A stretch of DNA of 64,000 bases from an uncultured Eubacteriales bacterium (GTDB lineage Bacteria; Bacillota; Clostridia; Oscillospirales; UBA644): the NCBI GenBank assembly GCA_934438175.1, contig CAKSBH010000004.1, positions 1-64,000 of the forward strand. Direction: 5' to 3'. Position 1 is the first letter of the stretch; every line of letters begins with the position of its first letter. The notes under the pieces were generated by a model. It saw only the letters and a list, made by a program, of their open reading frames with translations, did not search any database and was not told where the DNA came from. The position numbers were made by a program, and so were the translations under genes. Of the stretch, positions 8,341 to 16,856 are shown in pieces.

Positions 8341-9246
8341 TTATTCCTCAATGTTATAAAACTCATCTAACACATAGGTCTTAACCGGTGTTATGTACAG
8401 TTCATATCTTATAACCAGCCTTACTAATTCGTTGCCGTCAATCAGTGTAATGGGTGAACCTTCTCTTGCGGCAACTCTTGCAGCATTGGTAAATCTACCG
8501 TTTGTGATAAATACACCGTAGTCTGCTTGATACTTATTCATGGCACCTAAGAACTGGTTGATTTCCGGCTCGGATACGGGAGCTGCGTTATATCGTTTGC
8601 ATTGGATGACTACTCGTGTAGTTCTGAAATCATTAGCATCAATGTGATATCCGTAACCATCAATACCACCGTCATTGCTGATTTGAACACCTTTTTCGGT
8701 GAATTCAACACCCATTCGGTTTAACAAAGCTCTTGAAAAAGCTTCAAACTTTTTGGGTGACATTTTGGCAATAGCGGTAAGCAAATTTTCCTTGAAATCG
8801 TCTTTGATTTTTTCTTCGGCTTGTGTTTCTTCTTCATTATCGCTGATATCAACAACTTTATTTTTCTTGTTGTTTTTGCTCAGTTCTTCCCAATGCTTCT
8901 TGGAAGTTTCGATAATCTCTTTTTGAACATCAAGGCTGTCAAGATCAAGATACAACCCTTTTTCTGTCAGAGTAATCGGGGATGAATCTGTGTATGTCAA
9001 CAAATCATTAAAATACAAATCTTTGATAGCAAAGTTGAACTTGAAATTAAACTCTTTATATGTGTTGCCGGTTTGCTTCGATTTCTTTTCAAGCACAGAG
9101 TATTCAGCAATTTGGTCATCCATATCTGCAATGCGTTCTTTGATTTCAGAACGCTCTAATTGACCACCTGCTTCTTGCAATACCTTTAATATGGGTTTAA
9201 TCAAATATGCGATTTTACCTTCTGAAGATAAAGTCTTTAAATTCAT
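8341..9246 (-). CDS. mrr: Mrr-like restriction endonuclease
   Basis: This 301-aa protein has an N-terminal winged helix of the Mrr_N type (about 10-95), an acidic linker, and a C-terminal restriction fold with GGIDGYG (about 189) and VVIQCKRY (about 211). These give the D...QxK active site of Mrr nucleases. AAGGA is well spaced from the ATG at 9246, two codons inside the longest frame, whose first codon is TTG. Mrr enzymes cut modified DNA. Next to a type IIG methyltransferase this one must tolerate that modification, or may act as a second barrier against foreign methylation. Confidence 0.8.
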   Translation of the reverse strand: MNLKTLSSEGKIAYLIKPILKVLQEAGGQLERSEIKERIADMDDQIAEYSVLEKKSKQTGNTYKEFNFKFNFAIKDLYFNDLLTYTDSSPITLTEKGLYLDLDSLDVQKEIIETSKKHWEELSKNNKKNKVVDISDNEEETQAEEKIKDDFKENLLTAIAKMSPKKFEAFSRALLNRMGVEFTEKGVQISNDGGIDGYGYHIDANDFRTTRVVIQCKRYNAAPVSEPEINQFLGAMNKYQADYGVFITNGRFTNAARVAAREGSPITLIDGNELVRLVIRYELYITPVKTYVLDEFYNIEE

Positions 9247-9270
9247 AATCAATCCTTCTATTCTTATATG

Positions 9271-10353
9271 TTATATCAAAACTTCCCACTTGCCGTAGCG
9301 TTTGCCGTCAACTCTACGGATATATTGTTTCTCTTTCAGAGAGTCTATAATGCGCTTTATGCTTCTGACGGACTTTCCTGTTTGTTCTGCAAGCTCGGTT
9401 TGCTTAACAGACGGGTTCTTTTTTATTAAATCTAACACGGCAAGTTCTTCTAAAGTGCATTTCAAAGTGTCAATTTGGCACTTTGGCGTTTCGCTTTTGG
9501 CACTTTGGGAAGTGTTTTTATCCACAAAATCAACATGCATATAGCGATTTTTTAATTCGTGATTTGTACCGAGCAGAATGTTCGCGAAAAACAATTCCAA
9601 AAACTTTGTGGTGGAATGAATACCTTTTTGCAAATCATTATAGTTTGCTCGAACCAGTGCGTTACGGAAATACCAAGAGTTTTCACGGAACGCATCGTTA
9701 TTGACACGGAATCCAAAGGTTTTCATGTACTTAATCATAAACACGGCGGTGGCTCTTGTGTTACCCTCGCCAAAGGGATGAATCTGCCAAATATCCGATG
9801 CAAATTTTGCAAGGTGCTTCACCGATGCTTCAACCGACAGTCCCTCATAGGAGAACTGCTTTTCGGTGGCAAAATCATAATCCAAAGTGTCTTTTATGCT
9901 GCCCCAATCAGCGTAGATAACCGTTTCGCCGTTCAGTATCCATTCTTTTTTGGAAATGTTATACTGACGGATTTGTCCGGCGTGGTCAAATACGCCTTCA
10001 AACAATCTGCGGTGAATGGTAATCCATTCGGCAGGAGAAAACTGAAATGCCTTTTCGCCCAAAAGCTTTGTTATTCTTGCAGATACAATATCCGCTTCTT
10101 TGGTTTCGTTTTCGGTTTCGGTACAGGTGGTTCTCTGCTCATAATAGCTGTGAATACGCTTTTGAGCCTCGTCGATAGTGATTTTCCCCTCAATGTGTTC
10201 CTTTGCGGTATCCAGCAAATAATCAGAGGTTTTCAACCCGTCAACCGCCTGCAGACCGATAGCAGTTTGCCAAGCTTCGCTTTTTTCGGCTCTTTCAGGC
10301 TCACCCTGTCTGATATATTCTTCAAGTTCAAATTGCCAATTCTTATCGGGCAT
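9271..10353 (-). CDS. Fic-domain protein with C-terminal winged helix
   Basis: This 360-aa protein contains the Fic motif HPFGEGNTRA near residue 188. The usual GNGR is GNTR here. The preceding strand IRQYNISKKEWILNGETVIYA forms the target-binding flap. The N-terminal helical segment (about 25-75) resembles VbhA-type antitoxin domains. The last 70 residues form a winged helix (KQTELAEQTGKSVRSIKRII). Fic proteins usually transfer AMP to hydroxyl groups of target proteins. The ATG at 10353 has AGAGGTG upstream. A longer start would overlap the upstream gene. Fic genes are frequent passengers of restriction loci in Clostridia, with unclear role. Confidence 0.8.
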   Translation of the reverse strand: MPDKNWQFELEEYIRQGEPERAEKSEAWQTAIGLQAVDGLKTSDYLLDTAKEHIEGKITIDEAQKRIHSYYEQRTTCTETENETKEADIVSARITKLLGEKAFQFSPAEWITIHRRLFEGVFDHAGQIRQYNISKKEWILNGETVIYADWGSIKDTLDYDFATEKQFSYEGLSVEASVKHLAKFASDIWQIHPFGEGNTRATAVFMIKYMKTFGFRVNNDAFRENSWYFRNALVRANYNDLQKGIHSTTKFLELFFANILLGTNHELKNRYMHVDFVDKNTSQSAKSETPKCQIDTLKCTLEELAVLDLIKKNPSVKQTELAEQTGKSVRSIKRIIDSLKEKQYIRRVDGKRYGKWEVLI

Positions 10354-10369
10354 ATTTGCACCTCTTTTC

Positions 10370-10975
10370 TTACAATTCTTCCGTCTTAAAGGTTGTATAA
10401 CCCTCATAGTAGTAACTGTGGTCGATGCCTTTCATATAGACCTCACGGCTACTAATTTCGTCTGTAAGCGCACCTTTTAACAACACTTTGATTTCCACAT
10501 CTTTGATAGGGCTGCGCTCCATTGCAAGCAGATAATCTTCTTTATCAACCCTACTCCAATCGACAACTTTGCCTATTTCATTTTTTAAGATATGGTCGAG
10601 CCAAATGCGGGTACTGCGACCGTTACCCTCACGGAAAGGGTGGGCAATGTTCATCTCAACATACTTTTCTACTATCTCGTCAAAGTTTGACTGCGGCATT
10701 TTATCAATGTTCTCAAGTGCCGCCTGCAAGTACATTAAGGGGGCAAAGCGGAAATTTCCCTTTGCAATATTGACTGTTCTGAGTTTGCCTGCAAAGTCGT
10801 AAATGTCCTCGAAAAGATACTTGTGAATTACCTGTAAGGTTGAAAACTTGCCGGCAGGAAGATTATCTAAAATACCCTTTTCAAAAAGTTCCGCAGCCTT
10901 TTTCTTGCTGATGCGTTCTTCTTCACGGGAAAGGTCGGCAGAGCTTGTCAGCCCTAACTTATTTTCAAGTGCCAT
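10370..10975 (-). CDS. Fic/DOC family protein (cell filamentation type)
   Basis: This compact 201-aa Fic protein has the canonical motif HPFREGNGRSTR near residue 108 and the flap VNIAKGNFRFAPLMYL. It lacks the extra N- and C-terminal domains of its neighbour. GGAGGTG precedes the ATG at 10975. An upstream extension in the same frame overlaps the preceding gene and lacks a ribosome site. With all motif residues intact it should be an active AMP transferase. Two adjacent Fic genes of different architecture may form a toxin/regulator pair. This is inferred from position only. Confidence 0.85.
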   Translation of the reverse strand: MALENKLGLTSSADLSREEERISKKKAAELFEKGILDNLPAGKFSTLQVIHKYLFEDIYDFAGKLRTVNIAKGNFRFAPLMYLQAALENIDKMPQSNFDEIVEKYVEMNIAHPFREGNGRSTRIWLDHILKNEIGKVVDWSRVDKEDYLLAMERSPIKDVEIKVLLKGALTDEISSREVYMKGIDHSYYYEGYTTFKTEEL

Positions 10976-10995
10976 ATTGCACCTCCAAAATCGAA

Positions 10996-11481
10996 CTATA
11001 ATATTCCTGAAATTATAACGATTGCAACTACAATAATTACAATACCTACTAAAAATGTCATACAACCGGCAGCCTGTGGGGATGATTTTCTATGATTAGA
11101 AGTCGGCTGAGAATAAGTGTATGTATGGGATTCCGGCTTATGAGCTTGTACCGGTTTTTGAGCCTGACGAGGCTTGGTGGCTTTAGAATATAAAGCGAGA
11201 GGGTCGGTTTGATTCATTATGCGTGAATAAAAATCGTCAAGCCACACAGTATCACACGGTTCACACATGTTTTGCTCGGTGCAATCAGGTTCATGTGCTA
11301 TTTGATTTCTAACCCAACGGTAGTGTTTCAGTTGTTTTAGGTCATCATCCCAACCTCTTACAAGATAAGAACCACGGGGAGTATTTATCATTTCATCAAT
11401 ATAAGCGGATATACGCCTATCGTCATTTAATACTTCGCCGCATAGTTTTTCAAGATGTTTATACGATTCAATAAAACCCAT
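10996..11481 (-). CDS. HEPN-like protein with C-terminal membrane anchor
   Basis: This is a 161-aa protein. The N-terminal all-helical part (1-90) contains RNQIAH (58-63), an R-N-x3-H pattern as in HEPN ribonucleases. A Pro/Gln/Ser-rich linker follows, then one hydrophobic segment (about 139-160) that would anchor it in the membrane. It resembles DUF6548 proteins. The ATG at 11481 is chosen because TTGGAG sits nine bases upstream. A related host protein is encoded at 31757-32209 with the same motif and a C-terminal membrane segment. It is the second gene of the defence operon. RNase activity is a hypothesis. Confidence 0.6.
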   Translation of the reverse strand: MGFIESYKHLEKLCGEVLNDDRRISAYIDEMINTPRGSYLVRGWDDDLKQLKHYRWVRNQIAHEPDCTEQNMCEPCDTVWLDDFYSRIMNQTDPLALYSKATKPRQAQKPVQAHKPESHTYTYSQPTSNHRKSSPQAAGCMTFLVGIVIIVVAIVIISGIL

Positions 11482-11499
11482 ATGATACATCTCCAAAAC

Positions 11500-11688
11500 T
11501 TACTTATCCGCCGCAACGCCGGATTTCATCCAAGCGTCTACTTCGCTGACCTTGAATTTCCAAAGGCGACCGATTTTTGCGGCGGGCATATTTCTTTTTT
11601 CTATCCAAGCGAGTACGGTGTCACGGCTGACACCGAGGTATTCGCAAATTTCTTTCATTGAGTACCAGCGTTCGATGTTGGAATCCAT
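11500..11688 (-). CDS. small excisionase-type HTH regulator
   Basis: This 62-aa protein is almost entirely one MerR/excisionase-type helix-turn-helix: MKEICEYLGVSRDTVLAWIE, then PAAKIGRLWKFKVSEVDAWM. GAGGAT is correctly spaced. It is the first gene after the promoter at 11731-11759. Genes of this type commonly head restriction-modification loci in Firmicutes and probably regulate the operon. Confidence 0.75.
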   Translation of the reverse strand: MDSNIERWYSMKEICEYLGVSRDTVLAWIEKRNMPAAKIGRLWKFKVSEVDAWMKSGVAADK

Positions 11689-11730
11689 TAAATTATCCTC
11701 ACTTTCGGGCAGATATAATTATACAGTTTT

Positions 11731-11759
11731 AGTATAGCATATTTTAGTCTTAAAATCAA
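11731..11759 (-). promoter_or_regulatory. promoter of the defence operon
   Basis: On the minus strand, TTGATT (11754-11759), a 17-bp spacer and TATACT (11731-11736), about 40 bp upstream of the HTH gene. No other good minus-strand promoter was noticed until the operon end at 1695. Confidence 0.65.
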
Positions 11760-11803
11760 GGATTATTGCGGATTTATAAAGGTATGCTGGGAAAATATTA
11801 TAA

Positions 11804-11834
11804 AAGCGGAACTGCTTTTGTTACAGTTCCGCTT
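11804..11834 (-). terminator. terminator after the DUF6076-like gene
   Basis: Perfect 11-bp stem AAGCGGAACTG/CAGTTCCGCTT followed on the minus strand by an A/T-rich run. It separates the gene ending at 11867 from the defence operon promoter. Confidence 0.65.
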
Positions 11835-11866
11835 GGAAAAATCGGTTGTTTATTGACAAAAAATGG

Positions 11867-13360
11867 CTATTCTTTCTTCTTCCTATTCGGAAAGCTGCCC
11901 TCAAGCCATTCTTCAAACTCCGCAAGGGTGATGTTGCCGTCGGAGCATTCGTCACGCTTTGTCATCGCCTGATATTTCCACTTTTTGAAATCGGGCTCTT
12001 TAATCTGTCTTACACGAACACGGGCGGCATAACGCTTGTAATACTTTTGATACAACCCAATGGCGGCATTGTCCGCCATTTTCTTTTTGTAGTTTTCCTG
12101 TGCGGCTAAGTCCTGACAGTTTCGGGTTTCACCCTCGGCAATACGGTCGCAGTAGTTTGTATCGTAGTTGCCCTTCATAATAAAATACTTACCGCAGCGT
12201 TTGCACTTTCTGAAACGGACATTGTGTTCGAGCATTTTCGTGAATTCCATTTCAAGAATTTCAGCGACCGAGCCGAACACATATTGGCGGCTGATAAAAT
12301 GAGGCAAATTTATCAAAGCTACAATATTTTCGGGAGTTGTCCCGAATTTTTCGGCAAGCTCCTTGTGGGCGTCATTCGGTATCGGGCTTTGAGAAAATCT
12401 TTCTTTCAGCCCTTCAATATCCATACCGTAAGGCATTTCTTTTCCGCTCATTGTATTTGAAAAAGCAACTTCTTCCGTTCTCTCCAAGAACGGAGACAAA
12501 CCTTTTAGAGAACGGTAAATATAAAACCTTTCAGACGGCAATCTGTCCGCTAAAGCCTCGGGATAATAATCTTCGTCAAAGCAAAATTCAATCATCTCAC
12601 GATATTCCTGTTGGAGTCTCAAAAGATAATTGCCGTACCATAATGTTTGCTTCTTTTTATCGCCCCCTTTTTTGAAAACAGGGGGACAGATAGCCGAATA
12701 CAGAGAGGTATAGACTATGTCTTTAATATTGATTATGGTTTCGGAATATTCGTAGTATTCTTCCACTCGCTCTTGCAATTGACTGTAAATTTTCTCTGGT
12801 TCGTCTTTATGAATCGGAGATTTTTCTTTTTTCACGCCTTCTTGCTGTGCAAACTTGTAAAGCAGATTTTCAATCTCAACCAATTTAAGTTGTTCCTGAA
12901 TTGCAGATTTGAAATCCGCATATATAAAATCCAATATGCCCTCGCCGTATTGCAAGTTGATTCTTGCACCGCTCAAAACATTATTAAAAGGCAATTTCGG
13001 AAACCCTTTATCTTTATCCCAAAGATACTGGGTTTCTCTGTATTCGGCACCTTCAAAATCTATTTGAAATCTGCTTGAAAATACATCTTGTTGCTTTTTA
13101 TTGCGCTCTATGTATTCAGGCAATTCTGTATCGTTAGCAAAGTTTTTTGCAGTGATTTCTTCTCCCGTATATTCCTCAATGAGATGATTCATAGAAAAGT
13201 ATTCATTGCCTTCATCGACCGTTATATGAATTCGCTTGTCATCTTTGCTGAAACTGGCGTAGTTATAGAAATATTTTAACCTTACATTTTCTCTGTCGGA
13301 GCGATTCAGGTTGTAAATCTCGTTTTTTGTGGGTTTGTAATCAGAGTAATCTTTCTTCAT
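11867..13360 (-). CDS. DUF6076-like protein with a zinc-binding motif
   Basis: This 497-aa protein has a C-terminal zinc cluster CKRCGKYF (about 384) followed by NYCDRI and NCQDLAA, and then a basic helical tail (YYKRYAARVRVRQIKEPDF). It resembles DUF6076 proteins found in mobilizable elements of gut Clostridia, whose function is unknown. The N-terminal 350 residues have no recognised motif. It is transcribed alone from a consensus promoter (13429-13457) that overlaps the divergent promoter of the replication/mobilization genes. It could therefore be co-regulated with element transfer. Confidence 0.65.
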   Translation of the reverse strand: MKKDYSDYKPTKNEIYNLNRSDRENVRLKYFYNYASFSKDDKRIHITVDEGNEYFSMNHLIEEYTGEEITAKNFANDTELPEYIERNKKQQDVFSSRFQIDFEGAEYRETQYLWDKDKGFPKLPFNNVLSGARINLQYGEGILDFIYADFKSAIQEQLKLVEIENLLYKFAQQEGVKKEKSPIHKDEPEKIYSQLQERVEEYYEYSETIINIKDIVYTSLYSAICPPVFKKGGDKKKQTLWYGNYLLRLQQEYREMIEFCFDEDYYPEALADRLPSERFYIYRSLKGLSPFLERTEEVAFSNTMSGKEMPYGMDIEGLKERFSQSPIPNDAHKELAEKFGTTPENIVALINLPHFISRQYVFGSVAEILEMEFTKMLEHNVRFRKCKRCGKYFIMKGNYDTNYCDRIAEGETRNCQDLAAQENYKKKMADNAAIGLYQKYYKRYAARVRVRQIKEPDFKKWKYQAMTKRDECSDGNITLAEFEEWLEGSFPNRKKKE

Positions 13361-13428
13361 TTTCTCGCCCTCATTTTAGAAAATCGGTTATTGGATATTT
13401 TTAGACAATTAACATAACTCCAAACAAC

Positions 13429-13457
13429 ATTATACAAAAGCATTGCCTTAATGTCAA
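13429..13457 (-). promoter_or_regulatory. promoter of the DUF6076-like gene
   Basis: Minus-strand TTGACA (13452-13457), 17-bp spacer, TATAAT (13429-13434). Confidence 0.75.
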
Positions 13458-13471
13458 CACATAGCTATAAT
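13443..13471 (+). promoter_or_regulatory. promoter of the replication/mobilization operon
   Basis: TTGCCT (13443-13448), 17-bp spacer, TATAAT (13466-13471). It overlaps the divergent minus-strand promoter, so the two polymerases would exclude each other. Confidence 0.5.
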
Positions 13472-13725
13472 AAATTTGCAAATCAAGATTGCACAGTGTT
13501 TGATTTTCTAAAATTGAATGACCGTCCGAATGGGATATGACTTTGCGATAACAGTCGGAGACGACTCAAGCGAAGCAACGCCGCTGAGATGGGGGCAGGG
13601 ATACAAAAACGACATTCGGGCAAAACGGCGAAAAGACAACAGAAAGAAACCTCCATTCTATCTGTTGCCTCGTACATAGCTGTACATATCGTGCAGCTTA
13701 TTTTCTCACAAAGGAGGTTAAGAAA

Positions 13726-13953
13726 ATGAGAAAAACAGAATTGAAAGAGCTTTACAAAATGATGTTCCCGGATTACCCGGATATTGTCACGGTAGCTCAG
13801 CTTCAACAAATGCTCGGCGTAAGCCGACACTTGGCGTACGACCTAATTAACAACGGATATATCTCCGGCGTTAAAATCGGAAACGCTTTTAAAATTCCGA
13901 AGGTCAATGTCATCAATTATGTTATGGAAGAAGGTGTGAAGAATGCAAGTTGA
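13726..13953 (+). CDS. small HTH DNA-binding protein
   Basis: This 75-aa protein has an excisionase-type helix-turn-helix: VTVAQLQQMLGVSRHLAYDL, then GYISGVKIGNAFKIPK. A strong AAAGGAGG precedes the ATG. Its end overlaps the ATPase gene by 11 bp, implying coupled translation. It heads the replication/mobilization gene set and may be a replication initiator partner or excisionase. Confidence 0.7.
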   Translation: MRKTELKELYKMMFPDYPDIVTVAQLQQMLGVSRHLAYDLINNGYISGVKIGNAFKIPKVNVINYVMEEGVKNAS

Positions 13954-14968
13954 AAAGTTGAAAACAATCGATGCGGACACGCTGCTCTCAACGCCGATGA
14001 GAAAAACCTTATTTGTGGTTGACGGCTTGATACCGCAAGGACTCAGCGTGCTTTCGGGTTCAAGTAAAATCGGCAAGAGCTGGCTTATGCTTTGGCTCGG
14101 CGTTCAAGTGGCGAGAGGACAACCCGTGTGGGAATTTGAAACCCACAAGAGCGATGTGCTTTATCTCTGCTTGGAAGATACTTACGCAAGAATACAAAGC
14201 CGACTGTACCAAATCACAGACGAAGCACCGCCCGAACTTCGCATTGCCACAACTAGTTTTCAAATCGGGAACGGATTAGAACAGCAAATTGAACAGTATC
14301 TTTCCGACTTTCCGAAAACAAAGCTTGTCATTATCGACACCTTTCAAAAGGTGCGAGATTCGAAAAGCACCTGCGGAAAAAAAGGAATGTACGCAGGCGA
14401 CTACGACGATGTATCGGCACTGAAAAATTTTTCGGACAAGTACGGCATCGCTGTTATGGTTGTTCATCACGTCAGAAAGCTGAAAGATGTCAGCGACCCA
14501 TTCAACGAGGTGTCAGGTTCAACCGGTATCACAGGTGCGGCAGATACGAATTTTGTTTTGAAGCGCAGCCGTGCCAACGAAACAGGAACGCTGCTTGCCA
14601 CAGGTCGAGATATTGCATATCAGGAGCTGACCTTGAAGTTTGACAACCGCAGTCACTTATGGGAGTTGGTCGAGCGAAAGGATATGGAGGAGATTCACCG
14701 TGAAGAAATTCCGAAGTTTGTTTTCCGGCTGGTTGATTTTATATCGGAACATAAAGAGTGGCAAGGTACGGCAACGGAACTTATAACGCAGGTGAACGAA
14801 ACCGAGGTTACGCCAAATGTCGTGACCAAAATGCTTGCCCGATTTTCTTCGGAAGTTTTTCAGCCGCAAGGCATCGAATACAAAACAAAACGCACCGGCA
14901 CGAGCCGACTGATTTACTTAAAAAAGAATGACGGCAATGACGGCGATGACAATAAATCCGCTATATAG
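13943..14968 (+). CDS. RepA-like AAA ATPase (AAA_25 type)
   Basis: This 341-aa protein has P-loop GSSKIGKS near residues 39-46, Walker B LVIIDTFQKV near 128, and a sensor region VMVVHHVRKLKD followed by GSTGITGAADT. This is the RecA-like fold of hexameric plasmid helicases such as RepA of RSF1010, here with a helical C-terminal domain. Such proteins are common in mobilizable elements and probably support rolling-circle or theta replication after excision. It overlaps the HTH gene upstream and precedes the putative oriT. Confidence 0.75.
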   Translation: MQVEKLKTIDADTLLSTPMRKTLFVVDGLIPQGLSVLSGSSKIGKSWLMLWLGVQVARGQPVWEFETHKSDVLYLCLEDTYARIQSRLYQITDEAPPELRIATTSFQIGNGLEQQIEQYLSDFPKTKLVIIDTFQKVRDSKSTCGKKGMYAGDYDDVSALKNFSDKYGIAVMVVHHVRKLKDVSDPFNEVSGSTGITGAADTNFVLKRSRANETGTLLATGRDIAYQELTLKFDNRSHLWELVERKDMEEIHREEIPKFVFRLVDFISEHKEWQGTATELITQVNETEVTPNVVTKMLARFSSEVFQPQGIEYKTKRTGTSRLIYLKKNDGNDGDDNKSAI

Positions 14969-14979
14969 GAAAAAGTCGT

Positions 14980-15125
14980 CACAGACGTCACTATCGTCAC
15001 TTTTTGAGAAAGTGGATATAAGGCTATACAGGTAGTGCCAATCCGTAAGGATAGCGAGCATAGGTTTTGTGTTGCCCTTGAAACCCACAAAACCGGCGGC
15101 AAATTGCCGAAAGGGACTTGCCGCC
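14980..15125 (+). other. putative origin of transfer
   Basis: The gap before the MobC-like gene holds three GTCAC repeats (in about 14978-15000) and an inverted repeat GGCGGCAA (15095-15102) / TTGCCGCC (15118-15125). An inverted repeat just upstream of mobC and relaxase genes is where oriT normally lies. The nick site cannot be assigned. Confidence 0.45.
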
Positions 15126-15165
15126 CCTGTAAACCCCGATTTTTAGGAGAAAGGAATGAAAAAAT

Positions 15166-15480
15166 ATGAGACAAAGAACAACTGCAATCAATATCCGAGT
15201 GACTGAGGGAGAGAAAAGAAAAATGGAAACTGCCGCTAAAAAATGTGGACTTTCGCTCTCTGCTTACCTTAGAAAACTTGGTCTTGGCAAAGAAGTCCAG
15301 GCAACCTTGCCACAGGAATTTTACGAAGCCTACCGAGGTTTAACTGCGCTTCGTGACAACTTCAAGTCGCTGCCCGACGACAGAATCAGCGCTGGATTTG
15401 ATTATGTCGTAAGCAAATTACTGAAGGCTTACCACACAATCGGTGAGCCGGAAAGCGCAAGTGATTCGCCGTGGCAGTAA
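15166..15480 (+). CDS. MobC-like relaxosome protein
   Basis: This 104-aa protein has an N-terminal ribbon-helix-helix: INIRVTEGEKRKMETAAKK, then GLSLSAYLRKLGLGK. MobC-type accessory proteins bind oriT and help the relaxase open DNA. Its 3' end overlaps the relaxase start by 10 bp, and the oriT-like repeat lies directly upstream. Confidence 0.75.
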   Translation: MRQRTTAINIRVTEGEKRKMETAAKKCGLSLSAYLRKLGLGKEVQATLPQEFYEAYRGLTALRDNFKSLPDDRISAGFDYVVSKLLKAYHTIGEPESASDSPWQ

Positions 15481-16856
15481 CAAAAATATGGGCTGTAACA
15501 GACAGCGTCAACCGTGTTTTAAGCTATGCGGCGAACCCGGACAAGACGATTTACAGCAATATTTGCAAGGCACTTCACTACGCAAGCGATGAGCGAAAAA
15601 CCGTAATCGGTGAAGAAAAAGCTATGTATGTGACAGGCGTAAACTGCACCGCAGAAACCGCTTTTGCCGAGATGAATGCGGTACAGGTACGCTTTGATAA
15701 GATGGTCGGTAATGTGGCTTATCACGCATATCAGAGCTTTAAGACAGGCGAAGTCACACCGCAACTTGCTCACAAACTCGGCGTTGAACTTGCCAAAAGA
15801 ATGTGGGGCGATCAGTACCAAGTGCTGGTCGCTACGCACTTTAACACCGGCACATATCACAACCATTTGGTCATCAATTCGGTGAATATGTGGAACGGTA
15901 AGAAGTTTAACTGCAACGAGGGAGCATACTGGAAACTGCGCAGTATTTCCGATGAGCTTTGCAAAGAAAACGGTTTGACGGTCATTAAAAATCCCACAGG
16001 AAAGACACCACGCAAGCTGTACTTTGCAGAAAAGAACGGCGAGCCTACCCGATACAATTTAATGCGAGAGGCGATAGATAAAGCACTTACTATGAGTACA
16101 AATCCTAAAGCTTTTACCTATGTTATGAAACTGCTCGGATATGTAATCGACCTAAACCCATATCATAAATACGCTACCATTCGCTCTGTCAACAGTAAAA
16201 AAGCGACTCGTTTATACCGCTTGGGAGAAGCCTATGACCGTGATGCAATCTATGTCCGAATGAGAGATACACTGCAAAACAACTCTCAGGAAGCTTACCG
16301 CTTATACTATGAGTTTACCGAAAAAAAGAGCTTCGGTGTAACAATTCAAAAGGCTCATTTTGTTAAAGGTAACTTAAAAACCGCCAAAAAGATTACGGGT
16401 CTTAAAGCGTTGTATTTCAGATATTTGTATCTGCTCGGCGTGCTGCCGAAGAATAAAAAGCACAAGCCGCTATCGCCCGAAATGCGCGAAGCCTGCCGTT
16501 GGCTTGACCGCCACACTGCACAGGTGCAGCTCATTTGCGACAATAATCTAACCGATATTTCTTCTGTGGAATCGTTTATAAAAAACGCTGATTCTGAAAT
16601 AAAACTCATATCAGATTACCGCAAAATGCTCTACCGAGATATTGATTCTTGCCACAATCCCGACGAAAAAGCGAAGCTTGTTGCCAAGCGAGATGACTGT
16701 ACAAAGGCGTTGGCTCAACTTCGAAAGGACAAGAAAACAGCGGCAAGAATTATAGATGACAACCCCAAAATCAAAGAAAACATTCTCATTGAGGAGAATA
16801 TGCGAAGCCGATATTTCGGACTTAATAAATCAAGAAAGAGAGGATACGAACGATGA
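15471..16856 (+). CDS. relaxase/mobilization nuclease
   Basis: This 461-aa protein starts at a GTG inside the end of the MobC-like gene. The relaxase metal-binding motif THFNTGTYHNHLVIN (about 123-137) supplies the HxNTG...HNH residues of MobP-type relaxases. A catalytic tyrosine should lie in the first 30 residues; Tyr19 is a candidate. The C-terminal 150 residues are helical and basic. It would nick oriT and pilot the strand through a conjugation pore supplied by another element, because none is encoded here. ATGA overlap with parB. Confidence 0.85.
   Translation: MAVTKIWAVTDSVNRVLSYAANPDKTIYSNICKALHYASDERKTVIGEEKAMYVTGVNCTAETAFAEMNAVQVRFDKMVGNVAYHAYQSFKTGEVTPQLAHKLGVELAKRMWGDQYQVLVATHFNTGTYHNHLVINSVNMWNGKKFNCNEGAYWKLRSISDELCKENGLTVIKNPTGKTPRKLYFAEKNGEPTRYNLMREAIDKALTMSTNPKAFTYVMKLLGYVIDLNPYHKYATIRSVNSKKATRLYRLGEAYDRDAIYVRMRDTLQNNSQEAYRLYYEFTEKKSFGVTIQKAHFVKGNLKTAKKITGLKALYFRYLYLLGVLPKNKKHKPLSPEMREACRWLDRHTAQVQLICDNNLTDISSVESFIKNADSEIKLISDYRKMLYRDIDSCHNPDEKAKLVAKRDDCTKALAQLRKDKKTAARIIDDNPKIKENILIEENMRSRYFGLNKSRKRGYER

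Larger units (their letters stand above)
13361..13725. other. 365-bp intergenic control region
   Basis: Holds two back-to-back promoters (13429-13457 minus, 13443-13471 plus) and a palindrome GTACATAGCTGTAC at 13672-13685. AAACCTCC at 13648-13655 could pair with the ribosome site AAAGGAGGTT upstream of 13726, like the tnpV hairpin. No gene was found. Confidence 0.5.
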
